From positions 1 to 64,000 of the forward strand of contig JAEDFX010000001.1 in NCBI GenBank assembly GCA_016297805.1: a stretch of DNA of 64,000 nt, read 5' to 3'. Positions 35,333-44,233 of the stretch are shown here, piece by piece. The notes under the pieces are model-generated. The model made no database searches. It was given only the letters and a program-made list of their open reading frames with translations, and was not told the origin of the DNA. Both the position numbers and the translations under genes were made by a program. The DNA comes from Treponema sp. Lineage in GTDB: Bacteria; Spirochaetota; Spirochaetia; Treponematales; Treponemataceae. Every line of letters begins with the position of its first letter. Positions within the stretch are counted from its first letter, which is position 1.

Positions 35333-35525
35333 AATACACTGGTGTCAGTCATCAGTGTATCACTTTTTTTAAATACACTGGTGTCAGTCATCGGTGTATC
35401 ACTTTTTAAATACACTGATGTCAGTCATTGGCGTACCACTTTTTTTAAATACACTGGTGTCAGTCATTGGTGTACCAATTTTTTTAAATACACTGGTGTC
35501 AGTCATTGGCGTACCACCCTTTTTG
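35333..35525. repeat. Five-copy tandem array of a 39-bp hairpin unit
   Basis: Units begin AATACACT at 35333, 35372, 35409, 35448 and 35487 (periods 39, 37, 39, 39). Each contains ATACACTGGTGTCAGTCAT and a downstream partner such as CAGTGTAT, forming an 11-bp stem with a 5-base loop in the first copy. Later copies carry C-to-T and A-to-G changes that often keep pairing through G-U. Short T-tracts separate the units. It lies between araD and recO in the longest gene-free stretch of the window (35307-35657). Confidence 0.85.
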
Positions 35526-35561
35526 TTTTACTGACGTGATTGTTGCATTCCACAATATATT

Positions 35562-35580
35562 CATCCGTTTAATCCGTGCT
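35562..35580. repeat. Half CACGGAT-type element after the tandem array
   Basis: CATCCGTTTAATCCGTGCT is the reverse complement of a CACGGATTAAACGGATG word and matches one arm of the other CACGGAT elements. No partner arm was seen next to it, so the array may have been inserted into, or grown from, such an element. Confidence 0.5.
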
Positions 35581-35657
35581 TTTTTTATCTATATTTTTTA
35601 TAAATTTTTTCAAATTCATTTCCTAAAATCGTCACATTTGGTCTATATTATATATGT

Positions 35658-36443
35658 ATGAATCGTTCCAGTTGTACACAAGCTTTGGTGCTTAATTTAA
35701 AACCGCTTGGAGAAAACAACAGCTCTGTCACTCTTCTCACTCCAGAACATGGCATTTTGTATGCTACTTTATACGGTGGTCCAAAATCAAAAATGCGTTC
35801 ACTGGTTGCTCAATGGAACAGCGGGAATATCTGGCTTTATGCTAATCAGGAAAAGAATCAGATAAAAATCAGTGACTTTGAAGTAAAAAATTATCATACA
35901 AGTTTTGGGCAGAATCTTTTTAAGATGTATGCTGCTTCTCTGGCCGCTGAAATTGCAATAAAAACCCGATGCGCTGGCAGTAACGAACAATGTTTCAAGC
36001 TGGTGAACGGCTTTTTAGACGGTATGGACCTTTGCGATGAAGATCAATCTCGTCTTGGGCTTCTCCGCTTTTTATGGCGTTACCTGGAGCTTTTAGGCAT
36101 ACAGCCTGAATCTCATGCCTGTTCGGGCTGTGGCAAATCTTTTTTAGAATCTGAGTTTGCCCCAAATGACATTTCATATTATAATAGTATTGATAATAGT
36201 TTTATCTGTTCTGAATGTTCTGAAGGATTTTCTCATCCAGAAGGTTCTTCTTTATTGATGAATTTGCAAACCTCTGCAGTTCAATATTTAACAGCCGTAT
36301 CTGTTCTTAAACCTTCAGAAGTCCGCAAGCTTCAGGTCAACAAAGACGGCTACAATCAGATGAAACAAATTATCTTCTTTTTAATTCAAAACGGTATTGA
36401 TCAAAAACTAAACTCTATAGAAACTGGGATGGGAATTTTATGA
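35658..36443 (+). CDS. recO: DNA repair protein RecO
   Basis: 261 residues. Starts with an OB-fold strand set (SCTQALVLNLKPLGENNSSVTLLTPEHGI), then GGPKSKMRSLVAQW. CSGCGKSF and CSECSEG (about 155 and 190) form the zinc site of the C-terminal domain. Acts in recombination by loading RecA with RecFR. Preceded by the 351-base gap with the hairpin array. Its stop overlaps the next ATG by 4 bases (ATGA). Confidence 0.85.
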   Translation: MNRSSCTQALVLNLKPLGENNSSVTLLTPEHGILYATLYGGPKSKMRSLVAQWNSGNIWLYANQEKNQIKISDFEVKNYHTSFGQNLFKMYAASLAAEIAIKTRCAGSNEQCFKLVNGFLDGMDLCDEDQSRLGLLRFLWRYLELLGIQPESHACSGCGKSFLESEFAPNDISYYNSIDNSFICSECSEGFSHPEGSSLLMNLQTSAVQYLTAVSVLKPSEVRKLQVNKDGYNQMKQIIFFLIQNGIDQKLNSIETGMGIL

Positions 36444-37792
36444 GAGCTACTGATGTTATTATAAAAAAACGTGGAACCTTTGTTACTGACGATAATGGCA
36501 ATAAAACATTGCAGGGGTCCCAGCCAAATACAAAAGAAGAAATCCACTTTATGATTCAGGGCTGTGTAGACGGTTCTATTCCTGATTATCAGATGTCTGC
36601 CTGGCTTATGGCTATTTTCTTTAACGGCATGACTTTTGAAGAGACTGGTTATCTTACTTCAGAAATGCTTTATTCCGGTGATGTAATTGATTTCCATAAA
36701 GATGGAGCAAATGCAGATACAGTTTATGTTGATAAACATTCAACTGGTGGTGTCGGCGACAAGCTTTCTCTTCCTCTTGCAGCAATTGTAGCAGCCTGCG
36801 GATTAAAAGATCCAATGATGAGCGGTCGTGCTCTTGGTCATACAGGCGGTACTCTGGATAAGCTGGAATCTATCAACGGTTTTACAACTCAGCTTACTCA
36901 GGAACAGTTTATGGAAGCTGTTAATAAGTACGGTTATGCCATGATTGGTCAAACACCCAAAATCGCACCTGCAGATAAAAAATTATATGCACTTAGAGAT
37001 GTTACTGGGACTGTAGAATCAGTTCCTCTTATTACAGCCAGTATTCTTTCTAAAAAAATTGCAGAAGGCTCAGACGGTCTTGTATTTGATGTAAAATACG
37101 GAAACGGTGCCTTCATGAAATCCAAAGCTGATGCAGAAATTCTTGCCACCTTCCTTGTAAATACATCCAAGGCCATGGGTAAAAAAGCTACAGCTCTGAT
37201 TACTGATATGAACACTCCTCTGGGGTACAAAATAGGTAACTTCCTTGAAATCGAAGAAACTATTGAATGTCTTCAGGGAAAAGGTCCTGAAGATGTTATG
37301 GAAGTAACTTACGCATTAGGTGCAGAAATGCTTGTAATGGCAAATCTTGCAAAAAATACTGAAGATGGAATTGCAAAATGCAAAGCTGCAGTAGATTCTG
37401 GTGCAGCTCTTAAAAAATTTCTGGAAAATGTACAGGTTCAAGGCGGGAACGCTGATGAACTTATGGGACAGCTTGGTAAACGACGCTCACAATTTAGAAC
37501 AGAGCTTAAAGCTGAAGAAGACGGTTACATTTTTATTAATGCCTTCAAAACTGGAATGGCAGGTGTAACTCTTGGAGTTGGTCGTAACAAAACTACTGAT
37601 CCAGTTTGTCCTGATGCCGGTATGATTTTACATGCCCGAACCGGTGATTTTGTACACAAGGGCGATTTGATTATGGAAATATTTGGTAAAGATAAAGATT
37701 GTTTAGAGGTTGCATTACCTATGCTGCAAGATGCGGTGGTCTACACCCCTGATCAATCTGAAAAAAATCCACTGATTTTCAAAAAAATTTAA
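36440..37792 (+). CDS. Pyrimidine-nucleoside (thymidine) phosphorylase
   Basis: 450 residues. Signature SGRALGHTGGTLDKLE, substrate residues in VDKHSTGGVGDKLSLPLA, and the helical tail LAKNTEDGIAKCKAAVDSGAALKKF fit the family over the full length. The C-terminal domain has GVGRNKTTDPVCPDAGMILHARTGDFV. Reversibly splits thymidine or uridine to base and (deoxy)ribose-1-phosphate. It could supply uracil to the upp product elsewhere in the window. Whether it prefers thymidine (deoA) or is broad (pdp) cannot be told by eye. Confidence 0.93.
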   Translation: MRATDVIIKKRGTFVTDDNGNKTLQGSQPNTKEEIHFMIQGCVDGSIPDYQMSAWLMAIFFNGMTFEETGYLTSEMLYSGDVIDFHKDGANADTVYVDKHSTGGVGDKLSLPLAAIVAACGLKDPMMSGRALGHTGGTLDKLESINGFTTQLTQEQFMEAVNKYGYAMIGQTPKIAPADKKLYALRDVTGTVESVPLITASILSKKIAEGSDGLVFDVKYGNGAFMKSKADAEILATFLVNTSKAMGKKATALITDMNTPLGYKIGNFLEIEETIECLQGKGPEDVMEVTYALGAEMLVMANLAKNTEDGIAKCKAAVDSGAALKKFLENVQVQGGNADELMGQLGKRRSQFRTELKAEEDGYIFINAFKTGMAGVTLGVGRNKTTDPVCPDAGMILHARTGDFVHKGDLIMEIFGKDKDCLEVALPMLQDAVVYTPDQSEKNPLIFKKI

Positions 37793-37842
37793 CAGAGACA
37801 GATTTCTAAAAGATTTTCTCAATTTCTCAAAAGGACTACACT

Positions 37843-39984
37843 TTGAATAACTGGATTAAGAAGCCTGTTACAAAAGCGGAAATTACACCGATTTGTGATA
37901 AATTTAATGTTTCCCAGATTCTAGCTTCAATTTTTATCAGGCGTGGAATTACAACAGGGAATGATATTTTATATTATCTTGAAAATGATTTACGTTTTCA
38001 GCACAGCCCTTTCATGTTCTCCAATATGGAAGATGCTGTAGAACGCATTCTTCAGGCAAAAGAAGAAGGTGAAAAGGTGCTGATATTTGGAGACAGCGAT
38101 GTTGACGGTATTACAAGTACTGCAATTTTATACGAACACCTTAAAAGAATGGAAATAGATGTTCAATGGCGTCTTCCTCTTTTAGATGACCCATATGGAC
38201 TTTCAATGCATGCTGTTGATGATTTTGCGGCACAGCAAGGAACTTTAATCATTACAGTAGACTGCGGTATTTCAAATTATGATGAAATTCGTCATGCTAA
38301 TGATTTGGGAATTGATGTAATTGTTACAGATCATCATAATCCCCCTGAAGAACTTCCTGAAGCAATCATTATTATTGATCCAAAAACCTCAGATTCAGGA
38401 TATGCCTTCCAAGACATATCTGGTGCAGCTGTCGCATATAAACTTGTTTCCGCCCTCCGATTTACAGAGTCTGATTTCTATAATGCAGAAATCTGTCTAT
38501 TTGATATAACAGAAGATTCAGAAAATAACTGCTATAATATTGATTGTCTAAAAATACGCAATCTTGTAAAAGTAAAGGAACTTCACGAAAAAATCATTCC
38601 TGGAAAAACTTCTATTTATGATTTGAAACTCCCCTACTTTTTACAAGGACAACTGATTTATGTATGGGACTCTGCTTCCACAAAAAAAATTCTTTCAGAT
38701 ATTTTTGGTTCCGGTATCGAATTCAATCTTAATGATTTACGAAATGAAGTTTCAAAAGTCATACCGGCATTAGCAAGAAAAACAACAGCCCAGTTACAAC
38801 AGCTTTCTCTTATAGCTAAATATATTGAAAATGAAAACTCCGTAATAAACAGTCTTTTCAATCTATATAAAACCTATTGTCAGAAAATCATTGCCTCAAA
38901 AACACCTGAACAACTTCAGGATGAAAGAAAAGATTTACAACTTGTTGCTTTGGCTGCTCTGGCAGATATTATGCCTATGCAGAATGAAAACCGTATTTTT
39001 GTAAAAAATGGTATAGCATCTATCAAAACAGATAGACCAAGACCTGGCCTCGCAGAATTATTCAATAAACTTAAGATAAATGCTGATACTGTAAATTCTA
39101 CAGATTTATCCTGGTCGGTTATACCATCGTTAAACGCAGCAGGACGAATGGGAAAATCAGATTTATCTCTACAGCTGCTTATTTCTAAAGATCCAAAAGA
39201 ACGGGAACAACTGGCTAATACAATTTTTGATTTGAATGAAGAACGAAAGGAACTTGTTGCTCAGGCTATCTACAAAATTCACGAGCCTGCAGAAAAAAGT
39301 CTACAGGAATATGAAGGTAAGCTTTGTATTACTGTTGATTCTGACATTAATCAGGGAGTGACTGGTATTGTTGCTTCCCGTCTTATGCAGGATTTCAACG
39401 TTCCTACTCTTGCTATTACTTTCAGTGATGATATTTGTGTAGGATCAATGAGAAGTTGTAGAGGTATGATTGCAACTGATTTTCTTGATAGTTTCGGTGA
39501 TTTCTTTATAAATCATGGTGGTCATAACTGTGCTGCAGGATTCAGTTTTCATGCAAACAAACTTGAAACCTTTATTTCCACTGCAAAAAAAATTGTATCT
39601 CAGATTACCTTGCAATCAGAATCTAACATTATAGAGGTTGATGCAGAACTTCCTCCAGAATATATATCTCCAGAAGTTTTTGAATTGCAAGATACATTTG
39701 AACCTTATGGATCTGAAAATTCAGAGCTTCTGTTTATGACCAGTGGTATAAAACTTTGTGACGCAATGGTAGTAGGTAAAAAGGATCCTCAGCATCTTAA
39801 ACTGACTTTTGATACAGGAAAATTTAAAATCCCTGCTATGTTCTGGGGACAAGGTGAAAGATTACGAAAAGATATAATTGTTGGGCAAAAATATGATATA
39901 CTCTATAATATGAGTAAAAATTATTTTAACGGTCTTGTAACAAATCAGATTATCATTAAGGAACTTATTTCAAGCTCAAAGTAA
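37843..39984 (+). CDS. recJ: Single-strand-specific exonuclease RecJ with a large internal insertion
   Basis: 713 residues, against about 560-580 for typical RecJ. Start TTG with AAGGA 8 bases upstream. DHH-family motifs are FGDSDVDGITS near 82-92, TVDCGISNYDE near 141, and TDHHNPPEE near 162. After SGAAVAYKLVSALRF (about 193-207) an extra 140-155 residues are inserted before LVALAALADIMPMQNENRI (about 365). The DHHA1 part follows (NHGGHNCAAGFSF near 565). Degrades single-stranded DNA 5' to 3' in recombination and mismatch repair. The insertion has no motif I recognise. Confidence 0.92.
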   Translation: MNNWIKKPVTKAEITPICDKFNVSQILASIFIRRGITTGNDILYYLENDLRFQHSPFMFSNMEDAVERILQAKEEGEKVLIFGDSDVDGITSTAILYEHLKRMEIDVQWRLPLLDDPYGLSMHAVDDFAAQQGTLIITVDCGISNYDEIRHANDLGIDVIVTDHHNPPEELPEAIIIIDPKTSDSGYAFQDISGAAVAYKLVSALRFTESDFYNAEICLFDITEDSENNCYNIDCLKIRNLVKVKELHEKIIPGKTSIYDLKLPYFLQGQLIYVWDSASTKKILSDIFGSGIEFNLNDLRNEVSKVIPALARKTTAQLQQLSLIAKYIENENSVINSLFNLYKTYCQKIIASKTPEQLQDERKDLQLVALAALADIMPMQNENRIFVKNGIASIKTDRPRPGLAELFNKLKINADTVNSTDLSWSVIPSLNAAGRMGKSDLSLQLLISKDPKEREQLANTIFDLNEERKELVAQAIYKIHEPAEKSLQEYEGKLCITVDSDINQGVTGIVASRLMQDFNVPTLAITFSDDICVGSMRSCRGMIATDFLDSFGDFFINHGGHNCAAGFSFHANKLETFISTAKKIVSQITLQSESNIIEVDAELPPEYISPEVFELQDTFEPYGSENSELLFMTSGIKLCDAMVVGKKDPQHLKLTFDTGKFKIPAMFWGQGERLRKDIIVGQKYDILYNMSKNYFNGLVTNQIIIKELISSSK

Positions 39985-39997
39985 AAAGGTGATATTT

Positions 39998-40969
39998 ATG
40001 AAAAAAATAATTCTTTTATTAATATTTGCTATTCAATTTTCTTTCATTTATGCAACTACAGCCAGATATCAATGTGAGGATTTTAATTTAAATGTAAAAT
40101 ATAACGAAACCATTACGCCAGGAGATGCTGTCTTTGTTCGTCTTACAGTATATACTCCTAAAAATCACAAGAAATCAAAGTCTGATTTTGAAAAAAAAGC
40201 TACTCTTCAACTTCTTCAAGAAAAAAAAGTTATTGAAACTGCAGCATTTTACGTTATTCCAAAAACAAAAAAACAGAATTCTGTAGAAATGCTATGCGGA
40301 ATTCCTGTTTCCCTTTGGCTAACAGAAGGAAATTATTCCATTAAATTGATTTTTGCAAATACTGAAACTGATATTAAAGAGTTCATTCTTCCATCAACCC
40401 TAAAGATGAGAGAATTTAATAAGGAAGTTCTTGAACTTGATTCAAAAAATACTGCAATTAAAACAGATAACAGTCCGGAACGTGCACTACAAATTGATAA
40501 ACTTAATAATATTCTTTTTACAACAATTCCTTCTGATGTATATACCCTTAAAAAATTCACACCACCAACCGAATCACAACGATACACAGCTTATTGTGGC
40601 GATCGTCGTGTTTATGCATATACGAATGGAAAATCTTCCACTAGCCTTCATTATGGCAATGATTACGGAGTACCTACCGGTACAGAAGTTAATGCCTGTG
40701 CTGACGGAAAAGTCGTACTTGCTGAAACAAGAATCTCTACAGGCTGGAGTGTTGTAATTGAACATCTCCCAGGCCTTTATAGTCTATACTACCATATGAG
40801 CGAACTAAACGTAAAAGAAGGTGATATGGTAAAGCAGGGAGAACTTATTGGAAAATCAGGAGCTACAGGCCTGGCAACAGGACCTCATCTTCATTGGGAA
40901 ATGAGACTTAACGGTTCTGCAGTTTGCCCTGAATTTTTCCTGAATAATTTTACCTTTGAATCTGAGTAA
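39998..40969 (+). CDS. Secreted M23-family peptidase (murein endopeptidase-like)
   Basis: 323 residues from ATG 39998, supported by AAGGTG 7 bases upstream; a GTG three codons earlier is less likely. Signal peptide MKKIILLLIFAIQFSFIYA. Residues 25-130 form a strand-rich Ig-like domain. The C-terminal M23 domain has HYGNDYG (about 218-224) and GPHLHWEMR (about 293-301), the zinc ligands and catalytic histidine. GKVVLAE, HMSELNVKEGD and GKSGATG lie between. Would cut peptidoglycan cross-links in the periplasm, or act as an LytM factor. The zinc motifs appear intact. Confidence 0.9.
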   Translation: MKKIILLLIFAIQFSFIYATTARYQCEDFNLNVKYNETITPGDAVFVRLTVYTPKNHKKSKSDFEKKATLQLLQEKKVIETAAFYVIPKTKKQNSVEMLCGIPVSLWLTEGNYSIKLIFANTETDIKEFILPSTLKMREFNKEVLELDSKNTAIKTDNSPERALQIDKLNNILFTTIPSDVYTLKKFTPPTESQRYTAYCGDRRVYAYTNGKSSTSLHYGNDYGVPTGTEVNACADGKVVLAETRISTGWSVVIEHLPGLYSLYYHMSELNVKEGDMVKQGELIGKSGATGLATGPHLHWEMRLNGSAVCPEFFLNNFTFESE

Positions 40970-40974
40970 TTTAC

Positions 40975-41592
40975 TTACAGCTCCTGAATTCCTAACCTGC
41001 CATCCTGATTATAGGTAATTGAATAATAGGTATTGGTCTTACAATTGGATAAATCAAGCCTGTATGTATCAATAAGGCCAAAATTTATCACAGGATATTT
41101 TCTATTAGCGAAAATAGAAATCTTGTATAAATTTTTTCTGTCTTTTAATGATGAGCCAAAGCCCAGCAGCATACATTGTCCATCATCATTATAATATTTT
41201 TCCAGTGATGTTCCTTTTTTTCTTTCATTTCTGTCTTCAATAATTCTGTTTTTTCCAAAGATTTTTACGGGAAATAAATAATATTTTCCATTAATTGTAA
41301 CCTGTGCAAAATCTACAGACAAATAAGCACCACTCCAGGAACGTTCAATTACAGCAATTTCATTTCCATTTGAATCAATTATAGAAAATGTACCGCTTAC
41401 AGTATTTCCCTCTGAAGTGGAAGTAGAACCGTAAATTTTAATACGCAAAACTTCATGGTCATTATTTAATTCCAGCTGATGAGAGGCATTAAAACAAGAT
41501 AAATATATATAGCAGGTAAAGAGAATGTATATAATAAAAAATAACATTAGAAACCAGCTGAAAACTCTAAGAAAAATCTTGTTATCTTTCAT
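40975..41592 (-). CDS. Membrane-anchored hypothetical protein
   Basis: 205 residues. One N-terminal membrane helix (FLRVFSWFLMLFFIIYILFTCYIYL, about 7-31) leaves about 170 strand-rich residues outside the cytoplasm. No lipobox fits the Cys residues well. It lies 6 bases downstream of ligA on the same strand, and its stop is 5 bases from the convergent M23 gene. Family not recognised. Confidence 0.6.
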   Translation of the reverse strand: MKDNKIFLRVFSWFLMLFFIIYILFTCYIYLSCFNASHQLELNNDHEVLRIKIYGSTSTSEGNTVSGTFSIIDSNGNEIAVIERSWSGAYLSVDFAQVTINGKYYLFPVKIFGKNRIIEDRNERKKGTSLEKYYNDDGQCMLLGFGSSLKDRKNLYKISIFANRKYPVINFGLIDTYRLDLSNCKTNTYYSITYNQDGRLGIQEL

Positions 41593-41598
41593 TTACAA

Positions 41599-43509
41599 TT
41601 ACTGTACCATTGCCAGGAATTCTTTTTCATTAATAATAGGAATTCCAAATTTTGCGGCTTTCACATTTTTTGAGGAGCCACTTTCTGTATCATTTGTTAC
41701 AAGATAAGTTAAATCCTTTGTTACAGAGGATTTTATTGTTCCGCCATTTTTCTTTACCAGTTGTTCTGCATCTGCACGCTTCATAGATACAAGTTCACCT
41801 GTAAAACAGAATGATTTTCCGCTTAAAGTCCCCTGACCTTCAACTTCAAGGATAATAGTGCCATTTTCTGTAAGAGTACGCATTTCCTGGGCATTCTCTT
41901 TAAGTCCTTCAACTATGGTTTTTGCCATAATTTCAGCAAATCCATAAACAGCGGCAATTTCATCAACTGATGCAGTAAGCAGTTTTTCAAGAGAATTAAA
42001 GCCTGCGGCTACCAGTTTTTCTGCAGATGTTTCACCAACTCCTTCAATATCAAATGCTCCAACAAAAGTGGAAAGCTTCATATTTCTGTGAGACTGTATA
42101 GAATTGTAGACTTTTTCAGCTCCCAGTGATTTTTTATCTGCATCCATGCTTTCTTCATTTAAGAAATATGGAACCAAATCTTCTATCTGAAGTGAATAAA
42201 TGTCGGAAATAGAAGTCAGTTTCTTATCTTTAAATAGATTTGTAATAAGAGTTTCTCCTAAATCCCGAATATCCACCACCTGCTGATACTTCAACAACTG
42301 ATGTAAAACTCTTTTCTCACACTGTTTGTTAGGACAATATAAACGGCTGCCCTCGTCAATCAGCGTTGTACCACATACTTCACATGTACAAGGAAAAGCA
42401 ATATCCTGTGTCTGAATATCCTTTTCTTCAACTACACTTTCTATTTTTGGAATAATTTCACCACGCTTTACAACAACAACGTGACTGCCGATTCTCACAC
42501 CAAGTTTTCGCATAGTATCAGGGTTAGCAAGACTTGCCCTCTGAACTTTTGTTCCATTCAATTCAACTTCATCAAAAATTGCAACTGGAGTATAAGTTCC
42601 TCCGCTAATACTCCACTCAACTGAACGTAGTGTAGAAACGGCTTCTTCAAGACTGAATTTAAAAGCAATCTGATGATCTGGTCGTGCACGTCTGGCATCT
42701 TCCAGATTAATTTTACGTTCTTTTATAACAAGACCATCAATATCATATTCAATAGATTTGCGTTCTTCCATGATTTTTGCACGATACGCAATAACCCGGT
42801 CTGGTGATTTACAAATAACAAGTCTTACGGCATTGAATCCACAATCCATAAGCCAACGAATTTTTTCTTCTTCGTTTGTAAAGAAAACCTTATCATCCGT
42901 AGAAAGTGCATCATAGGTAATCAGCTTAAGATACTCACTTCCCTCACCATCCTTACGTTTCATAAGACCATTGGCCGCATTTCTACAGTTTGCCTTATCT
43001 GGAAAATATGATTTATGAACTTGATGAGTCATAATGACTTCACCACGAATTCCACCAGTAAAAGGGACTAGTTCTCCATTTTTGTAAATTGCAGCGTTAA
43101 CACCACCCATTTTTCTGGCATTGGCAGTAATATCATCTCCGATAGTACCATCCCCTCTGGTTACAGCCCGAACAAGGTATCCATTCTCATACTGAAGCTC
43201 AAGAGAGGCTCCATCCAGCTTATATTCTACAAGATACTGTTCATATTTATGCTTTTCAGCCCATGCAAGAAACTGTTCTGGATTTGCAGCTTTTTCCTGA
43301 CTACCCATTGGCATTACATGCTGAACCTTTGCAAAATTGCCGGAATCTGCACCAACCCGATGCAAAATTCCATTTTCAGGATCAAGCTCCTTTAATTCAT
43401 CCCAAAGCTTATCAAATTCTGCATCAGAAATTTCACCTTCACCATCGTAGTAGGATTTCTGATACTTAGTAATGAGCTGTTCCAGTTCTGTTATTCGTGG
43501 ATTTTTCAT
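41599..43509 (-). CDS. ligA: NAD-dependent DNA ligase LigA
   Basis: 636 residues. The adenylation lysine is K97 in VEYKLDGASLEL. Other parts: ITRGDGTIGDDIT-type loop (AVTRGDGTIGDDIT), zinc finger with CEVCG and LYCPNKQC (about 375-395), helix-hairpin-helix region with DIEGVGETSAEKLVAAGF, and a C-terminal BRCT domain (GKSFCFTGELVSMKRADAEQLV onwards). Seals nicks in replication and repair with NAD as cofactor. Its ATG overlaps the trmB stop by 4 bases. Confidence 0.96.
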   Translation of the reverse strand: MKNPRITELEQLITKYQKSYYDGEGEISDAEFDKLWDELKELDPENGILHRVGADSGNFAKVQHVMPMGSQEKAANPEQFLAWAEKHKYEQYLVEYKLDGASLELQYENGYLVRAVTRGDGTIGDDITANARKMGGVNAAIYKNGELVPFTGGIRGEVIMTHQVHKSYFPDKANCRNAANGLMKRKDGEGSEYLKLITYDALSTDDKVFFTNEEEKIRWLMDCGFNAVRLVICKSPDRVIAYRAKIMEERKSIEYDIDGLVIKERKINLEDARRARPDHQIAFKFSLEEAVSTLRSVEWSISGGTYTPVAIFDEVELNGTKVQRASLANPDTMRKLGVRIGSHVVVVKRGEIIPKIESVVEEKDIQTQDIAFPCTCEVCGTTLIDEGSRLYCPNKQCEKRVLHQLLKYQQVVDIRDLGETLITNLFKDKKLTSISDIYSLQIEDLVPYFLNEESMDADKKSLGAEKVYNSIQSHRNMKLSTFVGAFDIEGVGETSAEKLVAAGFNSLEKLLTASVDEIAAVYGFAEIMAKTIVEGLKENAQEMRTLTENGTIILEVEGQGTLSGKSFCFTGELVSMKRADAEQLVKKNGGTIKSSVTKDLTYLVTNDTESGSSKNVKAAKFGIPIINEKEFLAMVQ

Positions 43510-44222
43510 ATTTTTTCAAAAAAGATTTCTGTAATCTGACGATCAGCATTTAAACCTTTACGTTCAAATTTTGTCTGAGTACGCCAAGGCTGAGGTTCTG
43601 CAAAGCCGTCATATTTATTTTTCAGATGCTCTGTCTGATTCAATTCATCTAAAGCAAATTCAGCATAATCAATAATATCTGTAACAAAATACAAATATCC
43701 ACCAGGAGCAAGCTTCTGAGCAAAAAGATTTGTTCTAGGTCTCTGAAGCATTCTACGTTTATGATGTCTTTTCTTAGGCCAAGGATCTGGGAAGAATATA
43801 TGAAGTCCGTTAATTGAATTATCACCAATCATATTCTCCAGAACTTCCAGAGCATCATATTCAATAATGAAAAGATTTTTTAAGTCACGTCTTTTAATTT
43901 CGCTTAAAACACGGCCAACACCTGGTGTATGAACTTCAATTCCAAGATAATTTATATCAGGATTTGCCTCTGCAATAGCTACAGTTGCATCTCCCATTCC
44001 AAATCCAATTTCGACAATAACAGGATTTGTATTCTGAAAAACATCAACAAAATTTAATTTTTTAGGCTCATATGGAATACACCACTGTGGTGCAAGCTCA
44101 TTATAGGCCTTTTCCTGAGCAGCAGTCATTCTGCCGGCTCTTAATACATAAGTCTTAATCTCTCTACGATAACCCGAGGGTAAAGGTTCTGCTTCTTTTG
44201 CTGTGTTTTCTTCGTGTTCCAT
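43506..44222 (-). CDS. trmB: tRNA (guanine-N7)-methyltransferase TrmB
   Basis: 238 residues. SAM-binding VEIGFGMGDATVAIAEANPDINYLGIEVH, and HIFFPDPWPKKRHHKRRML with the conserved substrate-binding PDPWxKxxHxxRR block. Methylates G46 in tRNA. The N-terminal 40 residues are a basic extension. AAGG precedes the ATG. Followed by ligA. Confidence 0.95.
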   Translation of the reverse strand: MEHEENTAKEAEPLPSGYRREIKTYVLRAGRMTAAQEKAYNELAPQWCIPYEPKKLNFVDVFQNTNPVIVEIGFGMGDATVAIAEANPDINYLGIEVHTPGVGRVLSEIKRRDLKNLFIIEYDALEVLENMIGDNSINGLHIFFPDPWPKKRHHKRRMLQRPRTNLFAQKLAPGGYLYFVTDIIDYAEFALDELNQTEHLKNKYDGFAEPQPWRTQTKFERKGLNADRQITEIFFEKI

Positions 44223-44233
44223 TTAATTTTCCT

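Noticed and set aside
35333..35525. Possible CRISPR array
   Set aside because: There are no unique spacers; the whole 39-bp unit is repeated and hairpin-forming, and no cas genes are nearby.
35342..35539. Short plus-strand frame with repeated KYTGVSHW-like units
   Set aside because: It is only the translation of the 39-bp hairpin array. It has no ribosome-binding site and breaks pattern where the period shifts to 37.
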